A DNA stretch of 64,000 nt from M3007 sp046296435 (GTDB taxonomy: Bacteria; Bacteroidota; Bacteroidia; Chitinophagales; Saprospiraceae): positions 1 through 64,000 of the forward strand of contig JBKBLI010000012.1 in the NCBI GenBank assembly GCA_046296435.1. Direction: 5' to 3'. Below, one piece after another: positions 41,570 through 51,389 of the stretch. The first letter of the stretch is position 1, and the number at the start of each line of letters is the position of its first letter. The notes under the pieces were generated by a model. It was given only the letters and a program-made list of their open reading frames with translations. It was not told the DNA's origin and did no database searches. The position numbers and the translations under genes were made by a program.

Positions 41570-44209
41570 ATGACTTCGCGCGAAATACGCCGCCAGTTTC
41601 TCGACTTTTTTGCTTCCAAGGACCACAAAATCATCCCCTCGGCGCCGATGGTAGCCAAGAGCGATCCCACATTGATGTTCATCAATTCGGGTATGGCGCC
41701 GCTCAAAGACTATTTCCTCGGCAACCGCGTGCCCCCCGCTCCCCGGATAGCCGACACCCAAAAGTGCCTGCGCGTTTCGGGCAAGCACAACGACCTGGAA
41801 GATGTGGGTTTCGACGGATACCACCACACCATGTTCGAGATGCTGGGCAACTGGTCTTTCGGCGACTATTTCAAAAAAGAAGCCATCGCCTGGTCCTGGG
41901 AATTGCTCACCGAAGTGTTTCGCCTGCCCAAAGATCGCCTCTATGTCTCGGTATTCAAAGGCGACGAAAAAGAAAAGCTCCCCTTCGATCAAGAGGCGTT
42001 CGACCACTGGAAGCGCTTCGTCAGCGAAGACCGTATTCTGGCATTCGGGAAAAAAGAAAACTTCTGGGAAATGGGCGATCAAGGCCCCTGCGGCCCCTGT
42101 TCGGAAATACACATCGACTTGCGAGCCGACGCTGAGCGCGCCCAAAAAGACGGCCGCGAATTGGTCAATGCCGACGACCCCAACGTCATCGAAATCTGGA
42201 ATAACGTATTCATGCAATTCAACCGCAAAGCCGACGGCTCGCTCGAAGAATTGCCGGCCAAAAGCGTGGATACGGGCATGGGCTTCGAACGCCTATGCCG
42301 CGCCGTGCAAGGCGCCTCGTCCAACTACGCCACCGACCTGTGGCGCCCGCTATTTGAATTCCTCGAAAAGTACGCCGAAGTCGAGTATAAAGACACATAT
42401 CCCGGCGTTCACCAAGATTGGACCCGCACCGACGTGGCCATCCGCGTGGTCGCCGACCACCTGCGCGCCGTGTGCTTCGCCATCGCCGACGGCGAAATGC
42501 CCTCCAATACCGGCGCCGGCTACGTCATCCGCCGCATCTTGCGCCGCGCCGTGCGCTACTACTACTCTTTCCTCAACCTGCAAGAGCCAGTCATGTACCG
42601 CATGGCGCCCATTCTGGCCGAAGAGTTCGCCGATGTGTTCCCCGAACTCAAAGCCCAGATCGACTTCGTGGTGCGCGTAGTGCTCGAAGAAGAAAAATCT
42701 TTCCTGCGCACCCTCGAAAGCGGACTCAAACGCATCGAAAGCCTCGAAGTGCAAAACAACTCCCTCAGCGGCCGCATAGCCTTTGAACTATACGACACCT
42801 TTGGCTTCCCGATCGACCTGACCCGCCTGATCGCCCGCGAAAAAGGCTGGACCGTGGACGAAGCCGGCTTCGAAGCCGCCCTGCGCGAACAAAAAGAACG
42901 CTCGCGTAAAGACGCAGCCAAAAGCGTAGGCGATTGGATATCCGTGCACGAAATCGACGAAACAACCTTCGTAGGCTACGACCAATACGAAGTGCGCGAC
43001 GCCCGAATCAGCCGCTACCGCACCGTACAGATCAAAGACAAAATGCAGTATCAATTGGTGCTCGACCGCACGCCTTTCTACCCCGAAGGCGGAGGCCAAA
43101 TAGGCGATACCGGTATCCTCCAACTGGAGGACGAAACCGTACAGGTGCTCGATACCGTCAAAGAGAACGACCTCGTCATCCATATCGTAGATCGCCTCCC
43201 AGCCAATCCCGACTCGCCGGTCGGCCTGGCTCAGATCGACATGAAACGCCGGCGCCTGATCGAAAACAACCACTCGGTCACACACTTGCTCCACGCAGCC
43301 CTACGCCAGATCCTCGGCAGCCACGTCCAGCAAAAAGGCTCCTACCTCGACGAAAACGGGCTGCGCTTCGACTTTGCGCACTTCCAAAAAATGACCGACG
43401 AAGAACTCGTAGCCGTAGAGCGCCTCGTAAACGAGAAAATACGCGCCAACATCCATCTCGAAGAGGCGCGCAATATCCCGCTCGAAGAGGCTAAAAAAGC
43501 CGGCGCCATGATGTTTTTTGGCGAAAAATATGGCGAAACGGTGCGCATGATCACCTTCGACCCTTACTACTCCCGCGAACTCTGCGGCGGTTGCCACGTA
43601 AATCAAACCGGCTGCATCGGATTTTTCAAAATAACGACCGAAAGCGCCGTAGCCGCCGGCGTGCGCCGTATAGAGGCCGTGACCGCGCTCGGCGCCGAAA
43701 TCTGGGCAGCCGAACACGAACGCAGTCTTAGCGCCATCAAAAGCACGCTCAAAGCCAAAGACCCCGTACGCGCCGTAGTTGAACTTCAAGAGGAAAATAA
43801 ACGCCTGCAAAAAGAGATCGAACGGCTCTCCCTAGCCCAGGCACAGGCCCTCAAAGCGGGCTTGCGCAATCAGGCGGCGCAACGCGACGGATACCGATTG
43901 ATCGCGGCGGCAGCCCCCATCCAGGACGCTAACGCCGCCCGCGCGCTTGCTTTCGAACTGGAGCAGGAACTCGCTCCGGCGCTTGTCGCCATAGGCTGCA
44001 TCAGCGGCGACGGCAAACCCCTGCTCACCATCAAACTGAGCGAGTCGCTGATCAAAGAAAAAAACCTGCACGCCGGCAATCTGGCCCGTGAGATGGCCCA
44101 GCGTTACCTCAAAGGCGGCGGCGGCGGCCAGCCGACATTCGCTACCGCAGGCGGATCCGACGCCTCCGGCATCGATGCGGCTATTGAGGCCATTGGCCAA
44201 ATGGGCTAA
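41570..44209 (+). CDS. alaS: Alanyl-tRNA synthetase
   Basis: The 879 residues (E. coli 876) include the class II catalytic core (FFASKDHKIIPSAPMVAKSD, INSGMAPLKDYF), the editing domain with HSVTHLLHAAL and CGGCHVNQTGCIG, and the C-Ala domain ending RYLKGGGGGQPTFATAGG. It charges tRNA-Ala and clears Ser- and Gly-tRNA-Ala. The ATG at 41570 matches family N-termini. Confidence 0.96.
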   Translation: MTSREIRRQFLDFFASKDHKIIPSAPMVAKSDPTLMFINSGMAPLKDYFLGNRVPPAPRIADTQKCLRVSGKHNDLEDVGFDGYHHTMFEMLGNWSFGDYFKKEAIAWSWELLTEVFRLPKDRLYVSVFKGDEKEKLPFDQEAFDHWKRFVSEDRILAFGKKENFWEMGDQGPCGPCSEIHIDLRADAERAQKDGRELVNADDPNVIEIWNNVFMQFNRKADGSLEELPAKSVDTGMGFERLCRAVQGASSNYATDLWRPLFEFLEKYAEVEYKDTYPGVHQDWTRTDVAIRVVADHLRAVCFAIADGEMPSNTGAGYVIRRILRRAVRYYYSFLNLQEPVMYRMAPILAEEFADVFPELKAQIDFVVRVVLEEEKSFLRTLESGLKRIESLEVQNNSLSGRIAFELYDTFGFPIDLTRLIAREKGWTVDEAGFEAALREQKERSRKDAAKSVGDWISVHEIDETTFVGYDQYEVRDARISRYRTVQIKDKMQYQLVLDRTPFYPEGGGQIGDTGILQLEDETVQVLDTVKENDLVIHIVDRLPANPDSPVGLAQIDMKRRRLIENNHSVTHLLHAALRQILGSHVQQKGSYLDENGLRFDFAHFQKMTDEELVAVERLVNEKIRANIHLEEARNIPLEEAKKAGAMMFFGEKYGETVRMITFDPYYSRELCGGCHVNQTGCIGFFKITTESAVAAGVRRIEAVTALGAEIWAAEHERSLSAIKSTLKAKDPVRAVVELQEENKRLQKEIERLSLAQAQALKAGLRNQAAQRDGYRLIAAAAPIQDANAARALAFELEQELAPALVAIGCISGDGKPLLTIKLSESLIKEKNLHAGNLAREMAQRYLKGGGGGQPTFATAGGSDASGIDAAIEAIGQMG

Positions 44210-44334
44210 AGCGAACCGAGGGACGCACAGGGCGCGCGCTGCGCGCGCCCAAAGCCCCTTCGACGCCGCGACGGCGCCTGCGCGCACATACCACCCCCTT
44301 TTCGCGCCCGCCCCCGGCGCAGAAGAACGCGGAC

Positions 44335-44375
44335 AAAAAGCGTGAGCCATATCCCGTCCCGCGCTCACGCCTTTT
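44335..44375. terminator. Bidirectional terminator between alaS and thyA
   Basis: GCGTGAGC (44340-44347) pairs with GCTCACGC (44363-44370); A-run on the left and CTTTTT on the right let it serve both converging genes. Confidence 0.75.
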
Positions 44376-44405
44376 TCCCCAAAAAACTACCGGAAGGTCA
44401 GCCGC

Positions 44406-45200
44406 TCAAACAGCTACCGGCGCTTTGATCGCCGGCCACGGATCGTAATTTTCGAGCGTAAAATCCTCGTATCGAAACCCAAACAAGTCGCGCACCGCGG
44501 GATTGATGCGCATGCTGGGCATCGGTCGCGGATCGCGGGAGAGTTGAAGCTGCACCTGCTCCAGGTGGTTGACGTAAATATGCGCGTCGCCAAACGTATG
44601 CACAAAGTCGCCGGGCTTCAGGTCGCATACCTGCGCAAGCATCATGGTCAGCAAAGCGTAAGAAGCGATGTTGAATGGCACACCCAGAAACACATCGGCG
44701 CTGCGCTGGTACAACTGACAAGACAAACGCCCTTCGGCCACATAAAACTGAAAAAGACAATGGCAGGGCGCAAGCGCCATCTGGGGCAACTCGCTTACGT
44801 TCCAGGCGCTCACCACATGCCGGCGGCTATCCGGATCAGCGCGCAGACGGGCGACCAGATCGGCCATCTGATCGGTATAGGATCCATCCGGATTGGGCCA
44901 GGCGCGCCACTGGCGGCCATACACCGGACCCAGCTCGCCCCGCTCATCGGCCCATTCGTCCCAAATGCTGACGCCATGTTCCCGGAGGTAAGCGATATTG
45001 GTGTCGCCGCGCAAGAACCACAGCAACTCGTAGATGACGCTCTTCAGGTGCACCTTTTTGGTGGTGACCAGCGGGAAGCCGGCGGCCAGATCAAAACGCA
45101 TCTGGTAGCCAAAAACGCTGACCGTCCCCGTGCCGGTCCGATCGCTTTTGCGCGTTCCGTGCTCGAGAACATGCCTGAGTAATTGATGATAAGCCTGCAT
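44406..45200 (-). CDS. thyA: Thymidylate synthase ThyA
   Basis: The 264 residues, exactly the E. coli length, contain the nucleophile Cys in LAPCHCLFQFY, the substrate-binding RSADVFLGVPFN and DRTGTGTVSVFG. It methylates dUMP to dTMP with methylene-tetrahydrofolate. The ATG at 45200 is preferred over an in-frame ATG 30 bases upstream. CAAAATTA at 45228-45235 is TAATTTTG on the minus strand, a plausible -7 box without a TTG at the right distance. Confidence 0.97.
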   Translation of the reverse strand: MQAYHQLLRHVLEHGTRKSDRTGTGTVSVFGYQMRFDLAAGFPLVTTKKVHLKSVIYELLWFLRGDTNIAYLREHGVSIWDEWADERGELGPVYGRQWRAWPNPDGSYTDQMADLVARLRADPDSRRHVVSAWNVSELPQMALAPCHCLFQFYVAEGRLSCQLYQRSADVFLGVPFNIASYALLTMMLAQVCDLKPGDFVHTFGDAHIYVNHLEQVQLQLSRDPRPMPSMRINPAVRDLFGFRYEDFTLENYDPWPAIKAPVAV

Positions 45201-45324
45201 AAAGACGCTGAAGATGGTGAAGCGACGCAAAATTACGCCGCCTTGTCAATTTTTTGCGATATTTGCGGTCAATCAACCCCATACGCCGTCTCAAACCGTT
45301 TTCTTTAGCAAAATAAGGTCTCCC

Positions 45325-46995
45325 ATGCAATATTGGATAACTGCGCTCATCAGCCTGTTTCTTCTGACGATTCAAGCCCAAACGCCGCCGCCGCCACAGG
45401 CGGACCCCATACCCGAAGCCCCACTCCCCAAGCCAGCCCCCAAACCCAAGAAGCTATATACCGTACCTGATCCGGCGCCCTTTGCGCAAGCCATCTCGCC
45501 AACCCGCTTGCGCGAATTGGTCGAAGCGCTTGCCGGGCCCGAGTTTGAGGGTAGGGAAACAGGACAACCCGGTCAATACAAGGCCGGCGAATATATCGCT
45601 GAACAATTCAAAGATATGGGTCTGCCGCCCGTAGCCGACCGGCGAACCTTTTTCCAAAACATCAAACTACAAAATGTATCCTGGGACAATCTGAGCCTCA
45701 AACTCAACGAAACCGAGTTTAAAAACCGCAAGGATTACTTCGTCTTACACGCATACATGGCCAACACCCCTCCCTTTCGCACCAAAGAACTTGTGTTCGT
45801 GGGGTACGGTATCGAAGAAGGCGCCTACAGCGATTACGGATCCGCCAATGTACGCGACAGAGTCGTTGTTTTTTATGCCGGCGAACCTTTGGACGGCGAG
45901 GGCCGTTCGTTGGTCGCCAAGACGGGATTCCGCTCGGCCTGGTTTATGGATTGGCGAAAAAAGGTGCAGTTGGCCAAATCCAAAGGCGCCAAGGCCTGCA
46001 TCATCATCGAACCGGATTTTGAGGAAAAACTCAAAATTCATCGCAAAGAGATTGCAATTAACGGGTGGCAACCCGCTACTTCTGACTACCCGACGCGTCC
46101 TCAAGGTTTTGTGCCTACGTTTTTCGTAAACACCGAATGCGCCAAGCTGATTCTCGGTAAAAAGTCAGACAAAGCGCTTGAAGCAATCCAAAACAGCGCG
46201 TCCGGCAAACGCGCCAAACCTTTCAGTTTTAGCGCAAGCATAGAAATGGCCGCCGAAAAGTCGATCAAATACCTGGAAGGCACAAATGTGCTGGGATTCG
46301 TCGAAGGTATCGACCCGGATCTCAAAAAAGAGATCGTCATTATCACCGCACATTACGACCACCTGGGTAAATCGGACGAAACGATTTACTACGGAGCCGA
46401 CGACAACGCCTCCGGTACAGCCGGAGTAATCGAAATCGCCCGGGCCTTTGCCGAGGCCAGAAAAAAAGGGGTCGGCCCGAAGCGCTCGGTGCTATGCATG
46501 CTCGTTAGCGGCGAGGAAAAGGGGCTGCTTGGCTCGAAGTTCTACGCCGAATTCCCAATTTTCTCCCTCGACAAAACCGTGGCCAATATCAATATCGACA
46601 TGATCGGCCGCGTGGACAAACGCCACGAAAACAATCCCAATTACATCTATGTGATCGGGTCGGATCGCATGAGCCAGGATCTGCACGACATCAACGAGGA
46701 GATGAACGCCGCATATACCAAAATGGAGCTGGACTACAAGTACAATGATCCCAAAGACCCCAACCGCTTCTACGAGCGCAGCGATCACTACAATTTTGTA
46801 CAAAAAGGGATTCCGGCGGTATTCTTCTTCAGCGGCACGCATCCCGACTACCACCGCCCCACCGATACGCCCGACAAACTCAACTATGAACTCATGGTCA
46901 AGCGTGCGCAATTAGCCTTCTATACGGCATGGGAAATCGCCAATCGCCCCTACCGCATCACGATCAGCAAGCGCGAAGAAGGCGACAAAGAGTAA
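45325..46995 (+). CDS. M28-family zinc peptidase, exported
   Basis: The 556 residues start with a signal peptide and a proline-rich linker (QTPPPPQADPIPEAPLPKPA), a PA domain (about 140-310), and the M28 zinc site: HYDHLG, DDNASG, SGEEKG, INIDMIGRV and SDHYNF. It is an aminopeptidase type with two zinc ions, acting outside the inner membrane. Gene diverges from thyA across 124 bases. ATG 45325 chosen because the signal peptide starts there. Confidence 0.92.
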   Translation: MQYWITALISLFLLTIQAQTPPPPQADPIPEAPLPKPAPKPKKLYTVPDPAPFAQAISPTRLRELVEALAGPEFEGRETGQPGQYKAGEYIAEQFKDMGLPPVADRRTFFQNIKLQNVSWDNLSLKLNETEFKNRKDYFVLHAYMANTPPFRTKELVFVGYGIEEGAYSDYGSANVRDRVVVFYAGEPLDGEGRSLVAKTGFRSAWFMDWRKKVQLAKSKGAKACIIIEPDFEEKLKIHRKEIAINGWQPATSDYPTRPQGFVPTFFVNTECAKLILGKKSDKALEAIQNSASGKRAKPFSFSASIEMAAEKSIKYLEGTNVLGFVEGIDPDLKKEIVIITAHYDHLGKSDETIYYGADDNASGTAGVIEIARAFAEARKKGVGPKRSVLCMLVSGEEKGLLGSKFYAEFPIFSLDKTVANINIDMIGRVDKRHENNPNYIYVIGSDRMSQDLHDINEEMNAAYTKMELDYKYNDPKDPNRFYERSDHYNFVQKGIPAVFFFSGTHPDYHRPTDTPDKLNYELMVKRAQLAFYTAWEIANRPYRITISKREEGDKE

Positions 46996-47042
46996 AAGCG
47001 GGGGGCGCGGGTGCAGGACGGGGCGCAGGTAACCCCGGCCCC

Positions 47043-47828
47043 TCAGCGCGCAACGGCGTCGTTCAAACGCCAATCGTAATCCAAATACTGGATAGTTGCA
47101 TTTTTGCCCATAGGCTCATGGGCATAGCGGTTGAGGTAGCGCCTTACGGAGCCTGCATCGCGCTTAAAATCACTGCTGAACCACTTGAATATGGAGGATA
47201 CCTCGCCTTTGCCGGCGCTGATGCGATTGCGCAGGGGATCGTTGATAAAGCCGCGCATGACTTTGTCTAATTGCGCGTCCAAAGCCTCCGCCCGATAAGC
47301 CTCGGGCAGGAGTCGGGGGCAAGAAAATGAGGCGCAGTTGACGGCGGCGTGGATACGCGCATCCTTGAACGCAGGCCGCAAGATGTTGTGCTCGATGTTG
47401 TTCAGATCGTACGTATGGCCCTGTATGTTGATAAACTTGATGTCCCACACTGAATTGACAAAGGCCAGACCGCGTTTGATGTCCTTGATGCTGCTCACCG
47501 GATAGTTGCGCAGCACCAACTGTATGGTATATGCGTTGTAGGCGTTGATCCAATACGCCATTTGTTCATTGCGCGACCAGGCCCGCGCATCGGGGTGCGC
47601 CGATTCAAGTAAACGCAGGTAATCGTTGAGCCGGGGCGTATCCGCCATGAATGCGGCGTAGTCCACCATGCCGTCGTCGCGGACATGCTTGCGCAGCAGT
47701 TCGTCCCAGATTTGATGGCTCACGGGTTGAGCGCCCGATTCGCGCTTGATGGCGCGACATTGGCATGTCAAAAAGATCAAAGCGTTCAGGACAAAAAACA
47801 ATAATCCAGATAAGAAAAGGCGACTCAT
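47043..47828 (-). CDS. DUF547 protein, exported
   Basis: The 261 residues have a hydrophobic N-terminus ending near FLTCQC, possibly a lipoprotein signal, and the DUF547 core with DDGMVDYAAFM, AYWINAYNAYTIQLVLRNYP, DIKFINIQGHTYDLNNIEHN and RIHAAVNCASFSCPRL. Function unknown. Its start overlaps the end of the TIGR04283-like glycosyltransferase by 4 bases. In other bacteria DUF547 genes are frequent in arsenosugar-biosynthesis clusters with that glycosyltransferase. Confidence 0.88.
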   Translation of the reverse strand: MSRLFLSGLLFFVLNALIFLTCQCRAIKRESGAQPVSHQIWDELLRKHVRDDGMVDYAAFMADTPRLNDYLRLLESAHPDARAWSRNEQMAYWINAYNAYTIQLVLRNYPVSSIKDIKRGLAFVNSVWDIKFINIQGHTYDLNNIEHNILRPAFKDARIHAAVNCASFSCPRLLPEAYRAEALDAQLDKVMRGFINDPLRNRISAGKGEVSSIFKWFSSDFKRDAGSVRRYLNRYAHEPMGKNATIQYLDYDWRLNDAVAR

Positions 47829-48523
47829 GAATCGTATTTTTTCAAAAAACCGGTGTAAAATCGTTTAATGCGGGTCGGCGGCATGCCCAGCCTGAACATG
47901 GCGAAGGCCCCTATATTGGCCGCCTGCACCCGAAGCCAGGAGTTGGTTGCGTATTTTCGGGCGGATACCGTCATATATGCCGGCTCGATGTGGAGCCGGT
48001 AGCGTTTCATGGCTTTTTGTAAAAAGTAGTACTCCTCCATCACGACGCAACTTTCGTCATAGCCGCCCAATTCGTCGAATATCTCTCTAAGGATGAAAAA
48101 CGACTTGTCGCCGCCCTGACACCACAAAAAACGTAAGCGCGTGAACCACGCATTTAGTCGCAGCAGCCAGTGGTCGCGATCAAACCGATAGCGAAAGCAA
48201 CCCATCGCGACGCCGGCCGCCAATGAGGCTTGAATGCGCTGAAGATAATCGGGGGGCGGTAAAGTATCCGCATGCACGAAGTAAAGCGCCTGCCCTTTGG
48301 CGCGCCGCGCGCCGGCATTCATCTGCACCGCCCGACAACTCCTGTTGCACAACACCACCTCCACGCCCAAATCCCGCGCCCGCTGCGCCGTTCCGTCGGG
48401 GCTGTGGGCGTCGGCCACAATGATTTCAAAAGGCGCCGGATCGGCCTGACGAAGCCTTTCGATCAAAGCGCCGATGCGCGTCCCCTCCTGAAGCGTTGGA
48501 ATGATTACCGATACCGAATACAT
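47825..48523 (-). CDS. Glycosyltransferase 2 family, TIGR04283 (arsenosugar) type
   Basis: The 232 residues begin SVSVIIPTLQEGTRIGALIE, with the nucleotide-binding IVADAHSPDGTAQRARDLGV, the phrase RAVQMNAGARRAKGQALYFV and the HADT metal motif. They match the TIGR04283 group associated with arsenosugar biosynthesis. No arsM or arsS lies in this window, so the product is unproven. Start ATG at 48523; an in-frame extension to 48934 is not supported by homology. Confidence 0.85.
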   Translation of the reverse strand: MYSVSVIIPTLQEGTRIGALIERLRQADPAPFEIIVADAHSPDGTAQRARDLGVEVVLCNRSCRAVQMNAGARRAKGQALYFVHADTLPPPDYLQRIQASLAAGVAMGCFRYRFDRDHWLLRLNAWFTRLRFLWCQGGDKSFFILREIFDELGGYDESCVVMEEYYFLQKAMKRYRLHIEPAYMTVSARKYATNSWLRVQAANIGAFAMFRLGMPPTRIKRFYTGFLKKYDS

Positions 48524-48634
48524 GAATACGCTACATTGAAAGTGTACGAGAAAATACCGGGTCTGGATTTTCAAACGCGCAAGATGCGGCCTTTTTTTCA
48601 GACATGAAAAAAATATGTCCGAACTTTGCGCTTT

Positions 48635-49252
48635 ATGCAGGAAATCCTCATTGGCAGCATGACCCTCACCCTGCTGCATGCTATTCTCCCCAATCATTGG
48701 CTTCCTTTGCTCGCTATCGGACGGCGACAAGGGTGGAGTTTGAGCCGCTTCGCCCAAGCTACGGCTTATGTGGGCTTGGCCCACGCCGGCAGCACAGTAT
48801 TGCTCGGATTTGGGTTGGCATTCCTGGGTTGGAACATAGCCGATCGCATTGAGGCTTTTACGCATTGGATTGGTCCGTGTATCTTGATCGCTCTGGGCGT
48901 TTGGTTTATGTACAGACACCATACCCATCACCACTTCAGCCTACCGCCCTGGGCAGATCGGATCCATTCGAACCGCAGCGTCCTTTGGCCCCTGGCCATC
49001 GCCATGTTCTTTTCGCCTTGTTTAGAAATCGAGGGCTATTTTCTGATGGCTGGACCCTACGGCTTGGCGTTTGTGTTGTTGTTGGGCCTGCTTTATACGA
49101 TTCTGTCTGTCAGCGGGATGCTGATCTGGATTTTGGTTGTTCGGGCAGGCGCCCGGCGCTTCGACTGGCACGCGCTCGAGCACCGCGCAGGCATGATTAC
49201 CGGCTTCACTTTGATCGCTACCGGGGCGTGGAGTTTGTTTTTTTCGCACTAA
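48635..49252 (+). CDS. Polytopic membrane protein resembling NicO/UreH permeases
   Basis: The 205 residues have about six hydrophobic helices. The first contains LTLLHAILPNHWLPLLAIGR, with the H-x-x-x-x-x-H pattern of nickel/cobalt exporter-like proteins, and a cytoplasmic loop holds MYRHHTHHHF, a cluster of five histidines suited to metal binding. A metal transport or efflux role is a guess. ATG 48635 is preferred to TTG 48626. Confidence 0.6.
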   Translation: MQEILIGSMTLTLLHAILPNHWLPLLAIGRRQGWSLSRFAQATAYVGLAHAGSTVLLGFGLAFLGWNIADRIEAFTHWIGPCILIALGVWFMYRHHTHHHFSLPPWADRIHSNRSVLWPLAIAMFFSPCLEIEGYFLMAGPYGLAFVLLLGLLYTILSVSGMLIWILVVRAGARRFDWHALEHRAGMITGFTLIATGAWSLFFSH

Positions 49253-49327
49253 TTATCAGGGTAGAAGTATTTTTGCAGTCGCCTACTTGGTGTACGGTTT
49301 ACACGAATCATTTTATTAACGAAAAAC

Positions 49328-50182
49328 ATGACACTCATTGCAGATTGCGGCTCCACGAAATCAGATTGGCTGGCGGTCAGGGGGTATCGCGACCATCAAT
49401 TAGAAAGCACGCAGGGATTCAATCCTTTTTTTCATAATTCGGATGAGATTGCGCGCATCGTTGCCGCGCAACTGGCTGACAAAATCAACCCTGCCGAAGT
49501 GGGCGAAATCTGGTTTTACGGCGCAGGCATTCACGACGAGAGCCGGGCCGAGGTTGTGCGAGCAGGTCTGAAGACGGTGTTTGCCGACGCTGAGATACAT
49601 GTGCTGCACGACTTGCTGGGCGCGGCGCGCGCAACCTGCGGGCGTCAGCCCGGTATTGCCTGTATCCTGGGCACCGGCTCCAACAGTTGCTACTACGACG
49701 GCAAGCAAGTGCTCGACAATGTGCCCTCTTTGGGCTGGATTCTCGGCGACGAAGGCAGCGGGACCCACCTGGGCAAAGCCCTGCTGCGCGCCCGCTGCTA
49801 TCGCGAAATGCCTGAAGATCTGGCAGCGGCTTTCGACGCCGCCTATCCCGATGGCCTGAACGCCATCAAAGACCGCGCATATGAGCCGGGCGGCAATGTC
49901 TATCTGGCGCAGTTCACGCGATTCATGGGTGAGCGCATCGAGCATCCCTTTATCCATCATCTGGTAGCGGAGTGTCTTGGCGAATTTCTGGATCGGCATG
50001 TCGCCAAATACAACGGATATCGGCAAACGCCCATTCATTTTGTAGGCTCGATCGCTCACCACTTCCGCTCGGCGCTGGAGACCTGCATGGCCGAACGCAA
50101 GATGAAACTCGGGCAGATCATTCGCAAGCCAATCTACAGCATGGCCGACTACCACGTCCCCAATCCGGGAGCGCACGAGTAA
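49328..50182 (+). CDS. BadF/BadG-type ATPase, N-acetylglucosamine kinase-like
   Basis: The 284 residues show the ASKHA fold: phosphate-1 loop IADCGSTKSDWLAV, phosphate-2 GIACILGTGSNSCYY, and the adenosine motif VGSIAHHF. GWILGDEGSGTHLGKALLRA is typical of Bacteroidota N-acetylglucosamine kinase homologues. It probably phosphorylates an amino sugar. TATTTTTG at 49268-49275 is a possible -7 box. pfkA follows 36 bases downstream. Confidence 0.8.
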   Translation: MTLIADCGSTKSDWLAVRGYRDHQLESTQGFNPFFHNSDEIARIVAAQLADKINPAEVGEIWFYGAGIHDESRAEVVRAGLKTVFADAEIHVLHDLLGAARATCGRQPGIACILGTGSNSCYYDGKQVLDNVPSLGWILGDEGSGTHLGKALLRARCYREMPEDLAAAFDAAYPDGLNAIKDRAYEPGGNVYLAQFTRFMGERIEHPFIHHLVAECLGEFLDRHVAKYNGYRQTPIHFVGSIAHHFRSALETCMAERKMKLGQIIRKPIYSMADYHVPNPGAHE

Positions 50183-50218
50183 ATCCACCTACGTACAATT
50201 TTTTTTGAAAAAATAACT

Positions 50219-51208
50219 ATGGAAAAAGGCATCAAAAGGGTCGCTGTTTTCTCCTCTGGCGGCGACGCTCCGGGCATGAATGCCGCCATCCGGGCCGTAG
50301 TGCGCAACGCCCTGCACAACGACCTGCACATCTTCGGCATAAGCCGGGGATACGAGGGCATGATCGACGGCAACATCAGACGCCTCGAGACCTCCGACGT
50401 CAGCAATATTATTCATCGGGGCGGCACCATCCTCAAAACAGCCCGAAGCAAGGAGTTTATGACCAAAGAGGGCCGCGCTAAAGCATACGAGAACCTCGAC
50501 CTACACGATATCGACGCACTGATCGCCATTGGCGGAAACGGCACATTCACCGGGGCCAATATTTTTTTGCAGGAATACCCGCAGATCGCCATCGTAGGCA
50601 TTCCCGGCACGATCGACAACGACCTGTACGGCACCGATTTCACGATCGGTTTTGATACGGCTGTCAATACTGCCGTTGAGGCCATCGACCGCATACGCGA
50701 CACGGCCGACTCGCACAACCGCCTGTTTTTTGTCGAGGTTATGGGCCGGCACTCCGGATTCATTGGACTGCATGCCGCCATGGCCGGCGGCGCCGGCGGC
50801 GTCATTATCCCTGAGGACGAATCGAGCATCGACGATCTGATTAAGCTGCTCAAGCGCGGCGCCCGACGCAACAAGCTATTCAGCATCGTGGTTGTGGCCG
50901 AAGGTTCGAAACTCGGCTCAGTGTATGATATCGCCAAGAAGGTCGAATCTGAACTCGGCGATTACGACGATGTCAAAGTCAGCGTGATTGGGCACCTGCA
51001 ACGCGGCGGTTCGCCCAGCGCTTTTGATCGGGTCTTGGCCAGTATCTTGGGCTTTGGCGCTGTGGAGGCGCTGCTACAGGGTCAGAGCGGCGTGATGGTG
51101 GGCATCCGCAACAACAACATACACCACACCCCCTTTGAGGAAGCCATCACTAAACCCAAGAGAATCAACCGCCAACTGCTCTCTATGGCGCATATTCTGG
51201 CGCAATGA
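50219..51208 (+). CDS. pfkA: ATP-dependent 6-phosphofructokinase
   Basis: The 329 residues carry GGDAPGMNAAIRAVVR (ATP site), GGNGTFTGA, PGTIDNDLYGTDFTIGFDTA (catalytic Asp), MGRHSGFIGLHAAMAGGA and LQRGGSPSAFDR (fructose-6-phosphate site). It commits fructose-6-phosphate to glycolysis. A T8-A6 palindrome sits immediately before the ATG, which is unambiguous. Confidence 0.96.
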   Translation: MEKGIKRVAVFSSGGDAPGMNAAIRAVVRNALHNDLHIFGISRGYEGMIDGNIRRLETSDVSNIIHRGGTILKTARSKEFMTKEGRAKAYENLDLHDIDALIAIGGNGTFTGANIFLQEYPQIAIVGIPGTIDNDLYGTDFTIGFDTAVNTAVEAIDRIRDTADSHNRLFFVEVMGRHSGFIGLHAAMAGGAGGVIIPEDESSIDDLIKLLKRGARRNKLFSIVVVAEGSKLGSVYDIAKKVESELGDYDDVKVSVIGHLQRGGSPSAFDRVLASILGFGAVEALLQGQSGVMVGIRNNNIHHTPFEEAITKPKRINRQLLSMAHILAQ

Positions 51209-51231
51209 GACGCGGTCGAAGGGGGAATGCG

Positions 51232-51267
51232 CAAAACGAAGAACGGGCGTACCCGCTCTTCGTTTTG
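51232..51267 (+). terminator. Long stem-loop after pfkA
   Basis: CAAAACGAAGA-A-CGGG (51232-51247) and CCCG-C-TCTTCGTTTTG (51252-51267) make a 16-pair stem with one mismatch and a 4-base loop. The T-run lies inside the stem, as in bidirectional terminators. Confidence 0.6.
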
Positions 51268-51389
51268 TTCGCTCCCCGTTTGCAGTCGCTTCAATTTTTC
51301 CCCGGGAGCCATCCTGGTTTTTCGGTTTAGCTGATTTTTTACCAAAAAAGAAAAAGATGCGAGGGCGGAAAATCAGATGATTCTGCATG

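Noticed and set aside
48524..48934. Upstream extension of the glycosyltransferase frame
   Set aside because: No similarity to the family before the MYSVSVIIPT start, and it crosses the promoter region of the divergent gene.
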